A model generated the notes under the pieces. The model was not told where the DNA came from, did not search any database, and worked only from the letters and a program-made list of their open reading frames with translations. This document shows positions 7,980-16,800 of a stretch of 64,000 nt of DNA, piece after piece (the first letter of the stretch is position 1; each line of letters opens with the position of its first letter). The stretch is taken from the NCBI GenBank assembly GCA_964348755.1, contig CAYGDW010000004.1:1-64000 (forward strand), written 5' to 3'. Both the position numbers and the translations under genes were made by a program. This DNA is from UBA7960 sp964348755. Its GTDB lineage: Bacteria > Bacteroidota > Bacteroidia > Bacteroidales > UBA7960.

Positions 7980-7996
7980 AATAATGTTTACTTTTG
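7965..7996 (+). promoter_or_regulatory. Bacteroidota promoter for the prophage RNA unit
   Basis: TTTG at 7965-7968, a 20-base spacer, then TACTTTTG at 7989-7996 match the phylum's consensus TTTG-N19-21-TAnnTTTG exactly. The predicted start is about 8000-8004. It points away from the flanking minus-strand genes and no plus-strand reading frame follows. Confidence 0.72.
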
Positions 7997-8002
7997 TAAT
8001 GA

Positions 8003-8132
8003 AGTGCCTTTGAGGCGGTAACTGACGGCTACCCTACCGGGTTAACGGGGGCAATAGGAAGTGCGAAGCAGCGTCGATAAGGAACCGAACCCGGGCAGAG
8101 CCTTGTAATTATTTGCAAGGCTCTATTTTTTT
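8003..8132 (+). ncRNA. putative structured prophage non-coding RNA
   Basis: About 130 bases between a consensus promoter and an intrinsic terminator, with no open frame (an ATG at 8000 stops after four codons). Complementary segments seen by eye: hairpin 8006-8009/8013-8016 (GCCT/AGGC); hairpin 8017-8020/8030-8033 (GGTA/TACC); a 7-bp long-range helix 8037-8043/8088-8094 (CCGGGTT/AACCCGG); a possible pseudoknot of loop bases 8024-8027 (GACG) with 8072-8075 (CGTC); and the terminator stem. It lies antisense to the head-gene mRNA. No family is recognised. A regulator, a packaging RNA or an antisense RNA are all possible. Confidence 0.6.
8097..8132 (+). terminator. intrinsic terminator ending the prophage RNA unit
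   Basis: A 9-bp perfect stem (AGAGCCTTG 8097-8105 with CAAGGCTCT 8116-8124), a 10-base loop and seven T residues at 8126-8132. The T tract is only on the plus strand, so it serves a plus-strand transcript. The stop codon of the opposite-strand portal fusion lies in the end of the stem. Confidence 0.8.
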
Positions 8133-10657
8133 ACCAGTATTCCAGATCGATACTTTTTAACGAGCTCCCTTTTTTCTTCGTGCAACCGAAACCATGTAGC
8201 CAACCTGTAACTGCCTTTGTTGTCGATTTTGCCAAGCACCACCAGAGTTTCATCTTTATAGAAGCGTATAAAAACCACATTGCGGAAATCGTTTTTCGTT
8301 TCATGTGCATTCACCCATACTTCCGATGGTTTTAAGGTGGTTTCCTTTAGAGCTTCCAGATATTGCACCCTGTTTTCTTTCTTTTGTATATGATGGTCAA
8401 AATCTTCAGTATCTATTTTAAGGGCTCTCCCTTTATAATCAATCAGGGTAATCACCCCATCCTTTTTATTGGCAGCCGCCCATTGTTCTGAAGTTCCCAT
8501 GTACCGTTGCAATACTGTATCAGCTTTGGCTCGGTTCTGTTGTGGGGTAGGTAAGCTAAGGGTTTCATCGTTTACATCTTTGATGAGCTTTTGGTTGAAC
8601 TTCTTAATGTACATCTGATTTTCGGTAAATACTTCGCCCTTTATGGCCCTGTTAATTGCAAAGCCGTCTTTGCGTGCCCTGCTCCACTCCTTTGACTTCA
8701 TAAACTCAGCCGCCCTTTTGCGATCAAGCTGCATTTGCTGGTCTGATGGTTTTTCGTGCCTGAGCTTGGGTGTTACCCTACATCTGCACCGCCAGCCGTT
8801 TGGCGGGTATATTTTGGCCCATATTGGATCGCTGCAAGGTAGTATCAGGTTGTGCAGTTGTTCGTGCTCCTCGCGCACCTTGCCATCATTTACCGTTACA
8901 TACTGCCAGTAAGGGAATATTTCTGCCTGAGCCATGAGCCTGTGGTAAGCGGCGCTGTTAGTAGCCACCGCATTGGCGGTTTGATACTCTGATTGCAGCC
9001 ATGCCCCGTTGAATGTGCCGGTGATCGTTTTAGCACTTGCCTGAAACTCCGCAAAGCTCCTTGCCTGCCTGAGCGCAGCATTCAGCTCGTAAATATTGGC
9101 AATGGATTTGGCGGCAGAGAATTTAAAAATATTGATGTCGTAAGCCACATGCAATGCATCAGGCTCAAAGCCGTATGCCGTTTTAAAGGCAAGCTGGTTA
9201 GCCCTAAAGGCGTCGTCAATGGCAGAGGTAAGCACCCGCGAGGTATGGCTGAAAAGAGCCTGATCCCAGGTTAGTTTTCCCTCAGCAGAGGCAACCCGCT
9301 TTATGAGTGCGTCATCGTCAAACAGGGGCAGGTCATTGGTGGAGCTGTCCATGAGGTGAACTCCACCGCACATCTGGCATGCCCCCGCTGTTACGGGGGC
9401 TTTCACGAAAAAACCGGCAGCCCTTTCCCAAAGCTGAAGCAGGAAATTGCGATCAGACAACTTCTCTTCCTTCTCCTCTTTTTCTTCCTTCTTAGTTTCC
9501 TTCTCCTCTTTTTCTTCCTTCTCCGGCTTTTCTTCCTTCTCGGGCCTGTTTTTGGGTCGAGGAATGGAGTAAAACTCATAGAGCCATTCTTCATCCATTT
9601 CTAACCCTAATTCGTTTTTGGCACGGATATGTATGCTTATCTGGTCGCTGATGGAGAGGCTTTCGCCCTCGTCGGGAAAATAGAAGTACCCGCCGCTTAC
9701 CGGATAGCCCCTTTTTTCGAGCCTGGGCAGCAGCGCCTGATTAAGTATGCGAGCCACAAAGCGGCGGTCGGCACGGTTAATGTCCTCTTCCACGGCTTTG
9801 TGAACCTTACTCTGTGATAAGGAAGAGCCATCGGTGGTGGTCATAGTTTGGCCCAGTATGCCAATCAGTATCTCCTCGTTGCAGGCGTCTCGAAGTTTCG
9901 AGAACAGCTCTCCGCCGCCACTTGCGGCAGCCGATTCCACTATTTTTACCTCAGTCTCTTTGGGTGCCACTAAGTATGACGCGCTTCCCGATCTTTCGAG
10001 TGCTTCCTCGAGCAGGCGGCGGCTTTCCTGATCGTGCCCGGCATAAGTCCCCAGCCGGAAGGGCATACCGAAAAGCTCGGCAAACTGCGCCCAGTCGCCG
10101 AAGCCCCCGCGCTTGTAGATTATATATGGCGCTGCTTCAAGTATAGCCCCAAGGTCGTCGTCCTGCCCCACTTCGAGAAAGAAATCGTCATTCTTGTAAG
10201 AGATGCCGGTGTCATCAGTAGGGGATATCAGCACCTGTCCCGTGTCTATCTTGAGATGCTGGCGCGGGATATTATAGCACTTGAAGCCGTTTGAGAAATC
10301 GAGTTCAATAACTGATTTGCCCCAGAAGCGTGCGTTTATGATCTCGGTAATGAGCTCTTCAAACTCCTGAGTGTCCATGAGTGCCTCAATGGCAGACTCG
10401 GGTTTGTTGTTGCGCATAAATACGAGCTGGGCATTGGTGATGGAGTAGATGCGTTTACGGATAGCCCCTTTGAGCACATTGTCGAGCAACACATCTTCGT
10501 ACAGTTCATACAGCTTTATTCTTCGGCCATAGTCGGCAGCCTTGAGGGCGGTGCGCCACTGCTCCACATCGAGTACGCTCCGGTTGCTGGGCTTTACCAC
10601 CAAGGTTTGCACCACGAGGCTTTTATTGCCGGTATTGTAAGTTGTTTTTTTTGCCAT
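8123..10657 (-). CDS. portal + MuF minor head + C-terminal nuclease-like domain fusion
   Basis: An 844-residue protein combining three modules. Residues 1-345 are a Mu gp29-type portal (DUF935), which forms the DNA gate of the capsid; typical stretches are YKRGGFGDWAQFAELFGMPF and LGQTMTTTDGSSLSQSKVH. Residues about 372-400 are an almost pure Lys/Glu linker. Residues about 450-640 are the MuF (Mu gpF) minor head domain, with EEHEQLHNLILPC and GWRCRCRV. Residues about 715-844 resemble the small Barnase/EndoU/colicin-like nuclease domains attached to many MuF proteins (DFDHH, YLEALKETTLKPSEVW). Portal and MuF are usually separate genes. The nuclease call is the least certain part. Confidence 0.82.
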   Translation of the reverse strand: MAKKTTYNTGNKSLVVQTLVVKPSNRSVLDVEQWRTALKAADYGRRIKLYELYEDVLLDNVLKGAIRKRIYSITNAQLVFMRNNKPESAIEALMDTQEFEELITEIINARFWGKSVIELDFSNGFKCYNIPRQHLKIDTGQVLISPTDDTGISYKNDDFFLEVGQDDDLGAILEAAPYIIYKRGGFGDWAQFAELFGMPFRLGTYAGHDQESRRLLEEALERSGSASYLVAPKETEVKIVESAAASGGGELFSKLRDACNEEILIGILGQTMTTTDGSSLSQSKVHKAVEEDINRADRRFVARILNQALLPRLEKRGYPVSGGYFYFPDEGESLSISDQISIHIRAKNELGLEMDEEWLYEFYSIPRPKNRPEKEEKPEKEEKEEKETKKEEKEEKEEKLSDRNFLLQLWERAAGFFVKAPVTAGACQMCGGVHLMDSSTNDLPLFDDDALIKRVASAEGKLTWDQALFSHTSRVLTSAIDDAFRANQLAFKTAYGFEPDALHVAYDINIFKFSAAKSIANIYELNAALRQARSFAEFQASAKTITGTFNGAWLQSEYQTANAVATNSAAYHRLMAQAEIFPYWQYVTVNDGKVREEHEQLHNLILPCSDPIWAKIYPPNGWRCRCRVTPKLRHEKPSDQQMQLDRKRAAEFMKSKEWSRARKDGFAINRAIKGEVFTENQMYIKKFNQKLIKDVNDETLSLPTPQQNRAKADTVLQRYMGTSEQWAAANKKDGVITLIDYKGRALKIDTEDFDHHIQKKENRVQYLEALKETTLKPSEVWVNAHETKNDFRNVVFIRFYKDETLVVLGKIDNKGSYRLATWFRLHEEKRELVKKYRSGILVKK
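9467..9522. repeat. 30-base tandem repeat encoding the Lys/Glu linker
   Basis: A 26-base pyrimidine-rich string at 9467-9492 recurs identically at 9497-9522, offset by 30 bases, i.e. ten codons. It encodes the repetitive Lys/Glu linker joining the portal and MuF modules and is a likely site of replication slippage that would preserve the frame. Confidence 0.8.
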
Positions 10658-10668
10658 TATAATAGGAT

Positions 10669-11070
10669 TTAAAAGTGATTAAAACGTTTTGGATTACTGC
10701 CAAAGGTGATATGCCCTGGTGTAGCCTCGCTGCGGGGCAAATCGGGGGTGATGTCGCCTGCCTGCACCCCTTTGAGCCAGCTCACGGCGCGGGTATAGCG
10801 GTCTTTGCGCAGCTCCTGGTCTGCCTTGTAGTTGCTCAATACTATCAAGTGCCACACGGCAATATCTTTTACGAAGGTGAGCAGCAAGGGGTGGCGATCT
10901 TCGCCACGGGCAGCAAAGATTGCCTGTATATTATACTTACCTAAGTATCCTTTGACTTCGGAGATGGCCGTGTCAATAGCCCCATCTGCAATAGCATTGT
11001 CATTGTCGGTTATCACATCAATATCGTTGATGTTCATGTGGCTCTTTAATTCATCTTTGGTGGTGTACAT
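10669..11070 (-). CDS. Mu gp36-like protein (DUF1320)
   Basis: A 133-residue protein of the DUF1320 type, a head-tail connector or completion component in Mu-like phages. The start MYTTKDELKSHMNINDID, the helix AIDTAISEVKGYLGKY, the stretch LLTFVKDIAVWHLIVLSN, then RYTRAVSWLKGVQAGDI are characteristic of that family. It is 11 bases upstream of the portal fusion and 18 downstream of the terminase fragment, all on the minus strand, so the block is co-transcribed. Confidence 0.72.
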   Translation of the reverse strand: MYTTKDELKSHMNINDIDVITDNDNAIADGAIDTAISEVKGYLGKYNIQAIFAARGEDRHPLLLTFVKDIAVWHLIVLSNYKADQELRKDRYTRAVSWLKGVQAGDITPDLPRSEATPGHITFGSNPKRFNHF

Positions 11071-11088
11071 AGTTTTGGGGATTAGGTT

Positions 11089-11845
11089 TCAAAATCTTTT
11101 TTTGTTGGTGTGTTTGATGCCTATTTTTATTGCCCCTTGCAGGGTAACGAGTTTGGAGTTGATGATCCACACGGCACCTTCCACGGCGTCGGGGCCGTCA
11201 ACAGGTACCGACATGCCCGGCTCCACCGCCTCAAACTGTTCGACCATGCGCTGCATGTGGGGGTTGTTTTTTTCGGCAATATTAAACACAAGCCTGCCGG
11301 TGCGGTTGAGCGGCTCGAGATTGCCCTCGATGCGCACGAACTTCTCAGGCTTTTTGCGTGTGTCTGGCGTTATGTTGATATAGTTGCCACGGGTGGCAGT
11401 TTCGGCAGTAAACAAGGGGATAAACACCTGCTCATAAAATGGGTCTTGCAATGAGTTGTTTTCGATGTAGTTGTATAGTTGGGTCTTTTCTCCGGTATAA
11501 TCAGCCATATCCCAATACCAGGTTACAAAGCGGCTGTTTTTGACCTGCTCCAAAAAACAGGTGAGCACATAGAAGATGCCTGCTTTCTCGCCCACAAGCG
11601 GCAGTGCTTTGTAGCTTGCCCCCGCCTTGTTTTCCTTATTGCTTGGGGCCGGATCGCCATACGCCACCAAAAAGCGAAAATCGGAAAGCTTTGGCACCAC
11701 CCCCCACACAATATCTTTGAATACGGTGCCCTCCGATACGGGGTTGTTGAAATACTCCTGCTGTGCTGCCGCAAAAGAGATTTTGGAGAGCAGGTAGTCA
11801 ATATCCTCTTCGGAGTTTTTGGCCCATACCGATTTGCCGTTTTTG
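11089..11845 (-). pseudogene. terminase large subunit, C-terminal fragment
   Basis: Only the nuclease half of the packaging motor remains. The frame shows the terminase RNase H-like core: RFLVAYGDPAPSNKE carries the first metal-binding Asp, and DGPDAVEGAVW near the end carries a later acidic residue. Terminase-like sequence continues upstream of the GTG at 11709 (including KISFAAAQQEYFNNPVSEGT) until about 11845, where it meets a dispersed palindromic repeat and stops shortly after. The N-terminal ATPase half is absent, and no terminase sequence is seen beyond the repeat. A remnant protein from the internal GTG is possible but could not package DNA. Confidence 0.82.
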
Positions 11846-12031
11846 TAAAGTAAAAAAGGGTAGAATTTTATGCATGAGATTCCTCACTACGTTCGGAATG
11901 ACAGTCAGTTAGCTTTTTATTAAGGGGGGTAGGTGGCGGCGAAGCCGCCACCTACCCCCAAATTGCCAAAATCATTGAAAACCCTGTCATTTCGGGCGGA
12001 GCGAGAAATCACGTAATTTTTGTTGGCCAGT
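11846..12031 (+). repeat. palindromic dispersed repeat, copy 1
   Basis: About 186 bases closely matching 30989-31176 in the same orientation. The imperfect terminal inverted arms are 29 bases (about 11876-11904 and 11984-12012; I count 22 of 29 matching). In the centre a perfect 16-bp hairpin (11925-11940 with 11944-11959, loop GAA) sits between them. It carries no reading frame and forms the right boundary of the prophage remnant. Confidence 0.85.
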
Positions 12032-12416
12032 GGTGACTATAAAAACAAATCAATGAAAGAAACTTAGGGTAGGCTGCGATTTGTTTCATTCATGCCTTTA
12101 GTTTTGTTTTGAAGCACCGTGATTATTCAAAAAGGGGGTTCTTAGGTTTTGACAAAACTGAGTCAAAATGTATTTTTAGTGGCACACTTCCAAAATAGGA
12201 CAAGGCAAACCCTATTGTCTTCTTGTTGCATTATATTAATCCCGGTTTTTATAAAAATAATTTCACATGAAAAAAATAAAAAGTTAATTTTGTTTTTTGT
12301 TTACTTGCCGCCAATTTTTTTAAAATTATAATTCAACATCCGGCTGGAAATTTGAACAGAAACTTCAGCAAGCCATTTTCTCAGTTAATTTTGCCGTCTA
12401 AAAAATCAGTTAGCAA
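12032..12416. other. A/T-rich intergenic region
   Basis: No phage or host gene is visible. A 60-codon frame at 12149-12331 has no recognisable features and A/T-rich composition, so it was not called. The only signal is the promoter box near 12386 in front of the phosphohexomutase gene. Confidence 0.6.
12386..12393 (+). promoter_or_regulatory. -7 promoter box of the phosphohexomutase gene
   Basis: TAATTTTG matches TAnnTTTG and lies 23 bases before the ATG. A TTTG at 12351 is too far away (31-base spacer) to be a normal -33 box, so only the -7 element is supported. Confidence 0.45.
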
Positions 12417-13820
12417 ATGACATTAATTCAGTCGATTTCTGGAATTAGGGGAACTATAGGAGGGAAGCCTGGTGAGGGTTTGTCGCCGGTCGATATTATC
12501 AAGTTTTCAGGTGCGTTTGGTATGTGGCTCAAAAAGCGATTTGTGGGCCAGCCTTTGCGTGTTGTCATTGGGCGCGATGCACGGATTTCGGGGCAACTGA
12601 TTAATAAAATTGTTACAGCAAATTTGCTTGCCATGGGCATCGAAATAATTGACGGAGGGGTAACAACCACTCCAACCGTGGCTATGGGGGTTGAGTTTTT
12701 TAAAGCGCATGGCGGAATAGTTATTACTGCCAGTCATAACCCGAAAAATTGGAATGCCCTGAAACTGCTTAATGAACATGGCGAATTTATAACTTCTACC
12801 CAGGGTGTTGAAATGGAATCTTTTTTAAACTGGGAATCGTTTGAATATGTTGCTGCCGAAAATTTGGGCACTTATACCAAAGAAGAAGGCCTCCTTGAAA
12901 TGCATATAGAAAAGATTCTGGCCCTGCCTCTGGTAGATGTTGATGCCATACAGGCTGCCAATTTTACGGTGGTTGTTGATGGCGTAAACTCATCAGGGGG
13001 CATTGCCATTCCTTTGCTGCTCGAAGCCCTTGGCGTAAAAAAGGTGCACGAAGTGTTCTGCGAGCCTAACGGCCTGTTCTCGCATAACCCTGAGCCTTTA
13101 CCCGAAAACCTTACTGAGCTTTCGTCCGAGGTAAGTAAGACCAATGCGCATTTGGGAATAGCTGTTGATCCCGACGTGGATCGGCTGGCCATGGTATGCG
13201 AAAATGGCGAAATGTTTGGCGAAGAATACACCCTTGTAGCTGTGGCGGATTATGTGCTGGGCAACACCCCCGGAAATACTGTAAGCAACCTCTCATCGAC
13301 CCAGGCCCTGTCCGAAGTAACCCTGGCTTATGGGCAGCAATATTTTTCAAGCGCGGTGGGCGAGGTAAACGTGGTGGAGGCCATGAAAAAGCACAATGCT
13401 GTTATTGGCGGCGAGGGCAATGGCGGAATAATTTATCCTGCTCTTCATTACGGTCGCGATGCAATGGTGGGGGTAGCACTTTTTCTGAGCCACCTTGCAA
13501 AATTTGGCAAAACAGTTACCGCATTAAAAAAGAGATACCCCGAATATTTTATCTCTAAAAACAAAATTGAACTCCCTGAGGATATCAACCTTGATTTAAT
13601 TCTTCAAAAAATTACCTCGAAATACGCCAAACATCCTATTGACCTTACTGATGGGGTAAAGATAACTTTCGACAAAGAATGGGTGCATTTGCGGCGCTCC
13701 AATACCGAGCCAATCATACGCATTTACAGCGAGAGCGACAATATGGTGAAAGCCGAACACCTGGGCAGGAAGCTAATTATGGACATAAGCGAGGTACTTA
13801 AAGAGAAGGAAGAAGATTAG
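12417..13820 (+). CDS. glmM: phosphoglucosamine mutase / phosphohexomutase
   Basis: A 467-residue member of the alpha-D-phosphohexomutase family. The phosphoserine loop is TASHNP at 104-109 (Ser106), the Mg-binding loop DPDVDR is at 251-256, the sugar-specificity loop GEGNGG at 332-337, and the phosphate-binding loop RRSNTEP at 426-432. It converts glucosamine-6-phosphate to glucosamine-1-phosphate for UDP-GlcNAc, peptidoglycan and LPS synthesis. Length and early sequence (SGIRGTIGG) fit the GlmM-type protein of Bacteroidota, though phosphomannomutase activity cannot be excluded. Its stop overlaps the end of the convergent mfd gene by 4 bases. Confidence 0.85.
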   Translation: MTLIQSISGIRGTIGGKPGEGLSPVDIIKFSGAFGMWLKKRFVGQPLRVVIGRDARISGQLINKIVTANLLAMGIEIIDGGVTTTPTVAMGVEFFKAHGGIVITASHNPKNWNALKLLNEHGEFITSTQGVEMESFLNWESFEYVAAENLGTYTKEEGLLEMHIEKILALPLVDVDAIQAANFTVVVDGVNSSGGIAIPLLLEALGVKKVHEVFCEPNGLFSHNPEPLPENLTELSSEVSKTNAHLGIAVDPDVDRLAMVCENGEMFGEEYTLVAVADYVLGNTPGNTVSNLSSTQALSEVTLAYGQQYFSSAVGEVNVVEAMKKHNAVIGGEGNGGIIYPALHYGRDAMVGVALFLSHLAKFGKTVTALKKRYPEYFISKNKIELPEDINLDLILQKITSKYAKHPIDLTDGVKITFDKEWVHLRRSNTEPIIRIYSESDNMVKAEHLGRKLIMDISEVLKEKEED

Positions 13821-16800
13821 GCCAGCACCCTTTCCAGCATTTCGTATGCTAATTCAACGGCCTGCGAAATGTCGTTTACCTGTTTAATTGTCAGGCTCAG
13901 CCGCTCATTCGATTCCTTCAACAGGCACCTGCGGGGGTTTCCCTGAACAAATCTGAGAACCTGCCTGAATGTTTCACTCTCAAAATAGGGCGAATCCTGC
14001 CGGTTTATAAAGTGCCCGATCATGATTCCCGATTTTAGAATTATCTTTTCGAATCCAATTTTTTTGGCGGCCCAGCGCAGTTGCAAGGCTTGAAGCAGCC
14101 CCAGTGTTTGCCCTGGAATCGGCCCGAAGCGATCAGTGAGTTGTTTTGCAAAAACTTTCAGATCGCTTTCTTCCTCAATGCTATCAAGCTCTTTGTACAG
14201 CGAAAGGCGCTCTTCTGTATTGGATACATAGTCGCTTGGAATCATCAACTCTAAATCAGTTTCGAGCTGGCAATCGGTTGCAAATAACTTCTTGTCTTTG
14301 GGGTCCTGGTCAAACATCGCCTTAAATTCTTTTTCCTTTAGTTCCTGAATGGCTTCATCCAGAATTTTCTGATACATTTCAAAGCCAATTTCGGAAATAA
14401 AGCCACTCTGTTCGGCTCCCAGCAGGTTTCCTGCTCCGCGAATGTCCAGATCGCGCATGGCAATATTAAATCCACTGCCCAGGTCTGAGAATTCTTCAAT
14501 GGCCCTTAATCTTTTGCGGGCTTCATCGGTAATTGTGCTTAGTGGCGGGGTAAGCAGGTAGCAAAAAGCCTTTTTGTTGGTGCGCCCCACCCGGCCCCGC
14601 ATTTGGTGCAGGTCGCTCAGGCCAAAGTTTTGGGCATTGTTTATTATTATGGTGTTTGCATTGGCAATATCGAGCCCCGATTCAATAATTGTAGTGGCTA
14701 CCAACACATCGTATTGGCCATTTATGAAATCGACCATTACCTTTTCAAGTTTGGGGCCTTCCATTTGTCCATGCCCCACAGCAATGCTCACATCGGGGCA
14801 CAATCGCTGTACCATGCCCGCAATTTCCATAATGTTTTGCACCTTGTTGTGAATAAAAAACACCTGCCCTCTGCGGTTTACCTCGTACATAACAGCATTG
14901 CGGATCAGCTCCTGGTTAAAAACATGAAGTTCGGTAACAATTGGGTATCGGTTTGGCGGTGGCGTATTTATGAGCGAAAGGTCGCGTGCGCCCATCATCG
15001 AAAATTGCAGGGTGCGGGGTATGGGTGTTGCCGTGAGTATGAGTGTGTCAACATTTACACGGATTTGTTTCAACTTTTCTTTGGCCGACACCCCAAACTT
15101 TTGCTCCTCGTCAATAATTAGCAGCCCAAGGTCTTTAAATTTAATGTCTTTGCTAATGATGCGGTGGGTTCCAATAAGAATGTCAATTTTGCCGGCTTTT
15201 AGGTCGCTTAGCACTTGTTTTTTTTCTTTTTCTGTGCGGAAACGGCTAATGTAATCTAGGCGGCACGGAAGGCCTTTCATGCGCTCGCTGAAAGTGAAAT
15301 AGTGCTGTAGGGCAAGTATGGTGGTAGGAACCAATATTGCCACCTGCTTTGAGTCGGCAACGGCTTTAAATGCTGCCCTAATGGCTATTTCGGTTTTTCC
15401 GAAGCCCACATCACCGCAAATGAGCCGGTCCATAGGGTAGGGGGCCTCCATATCCTTTTTTACGTCAATGGTTGCCTTTTCCTGGTCGGGCGTGTCTTCG
15501 TAAATAAAGGAAGCCTCAAGTTCGTTTTGCAGATAAGTATCGGGCGAAAAACCAAAACCCTCCTGTGCCCTGCGCCTGGCATACAACTCAATAAGCTCGC
15601 GGGCAATATCTTTTACCTTGTTCTTGGTTTTGTTTTTAAGGTTGGCCCAGGTATTGCTGCCAAGACGATGCAATGCAGGCACAGTCCCTTCTTTTCCACT
15701 GTAGCGCGAAATGCGGTGCAAGGAATGTATGCTGATATATAGCACGTCATTATCTTTGTAAATAAGCCTGATGGCTTCCTGAAGTCTGCCGTTTACCTCA
15801 ATTTTCTCAAGCCCGCTGAAAATACCTATGCCATGGTCAATATGAGTTATATAATCTCCGGGTTTTAGGCTCTGAAACTCTTTAATGGTCATGGCCTGTT
15901 TGCCTCGAAACTTATCGCGCACTTTAAAGCGGTAGTAGCGTTCAAAAATCTGGTGGTCAGTATAGCACGCCAATCTTGTTTGATGGTCAACAAAACCCTC
16001 GTGCAAACTCATTAAAAGGGAGCTATGCTGAAAAACCAGCTGCTGCCCCGCGCCTTCAAGTATGGTTTCGAATATGGATTGAATGCGGTCAATTTGCCTG
16101 GGGTTTTCAGAAAGCAGAAGGTTGGTAATTCCATGGGCCGTGTTTTCACCAAGGTTTTTTATCAAAAGCTCAAAGTTTTTATGGAACGATGGCTGGGGCG
16201 AAAAGTTAAACAAAATTGGCTCGCTTCCTTTTGCAAGCATTGGTTTACGGAATTCGACAAGACGGGATTGACTTAATTTTTCAAGAAATATATCTGGCCC
16301 TGCATACAACTCTTCGGGTGCTGAATGCTTAATGTCTTTGTGCAAGGTGTGATATATATTGGTGACTTTCTCGAGCCCTGCCTTGAGTTTTTCTGCTGCA
16401 AGGCTGGTGTCTTCGCACCAGACCACAACAGGGTTGGGCATTGAGTCTAAAATAAACTCTCTCCCTTCGGCCATAACTTCCAGCAGGCCAATGTTGGGCA
16501 AAATGCTGATTTTTTCATGCACTTTTACCGAAAGTTGGGTTTCGGGGTCGAAAGACCGGAGGCTTTCTATGCGCTCGCCCATAATCTCAATGCGAAACGG
16601 ATAATCGTTTGAAAAAGAAAACACATCGATAATACCCCCGCGAAGCGAAAATTGACCTGGCTCAACCACAAACTCTGCCCGCTCAAATCCATATTCCAGC
16701 AGCACGTCCAGCAGAAAATCGACCGAAAGCCGTTCGTTCAGGCTAATATTTAAAGTATTTTTTTTCAGCACTTTGCGCGATACTACCTTTTCTGCCAGTG

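Noticed and set aside
9403..9594. Repeated short pyrimidine strings that might suggest a CRISPR-like array
   Set aside because: The 30-base units are contiguous, encode the Lys/Glu linker in frame and have no unique spacers.
1..11845. A diversity-generating retroelement, known from a Bacteroides transposable phage
   Set aside because: No reverse transcriptase, accessory Avd-like gene or template/variable repeat pair was found in the visible part.
12149..12331. A 60-codon plus-strand frame between the prophage and glmM
   Set aside because: A/T-rich, no recognisable domain, no promoter directly before it, and a composition like the surrounding spacer.
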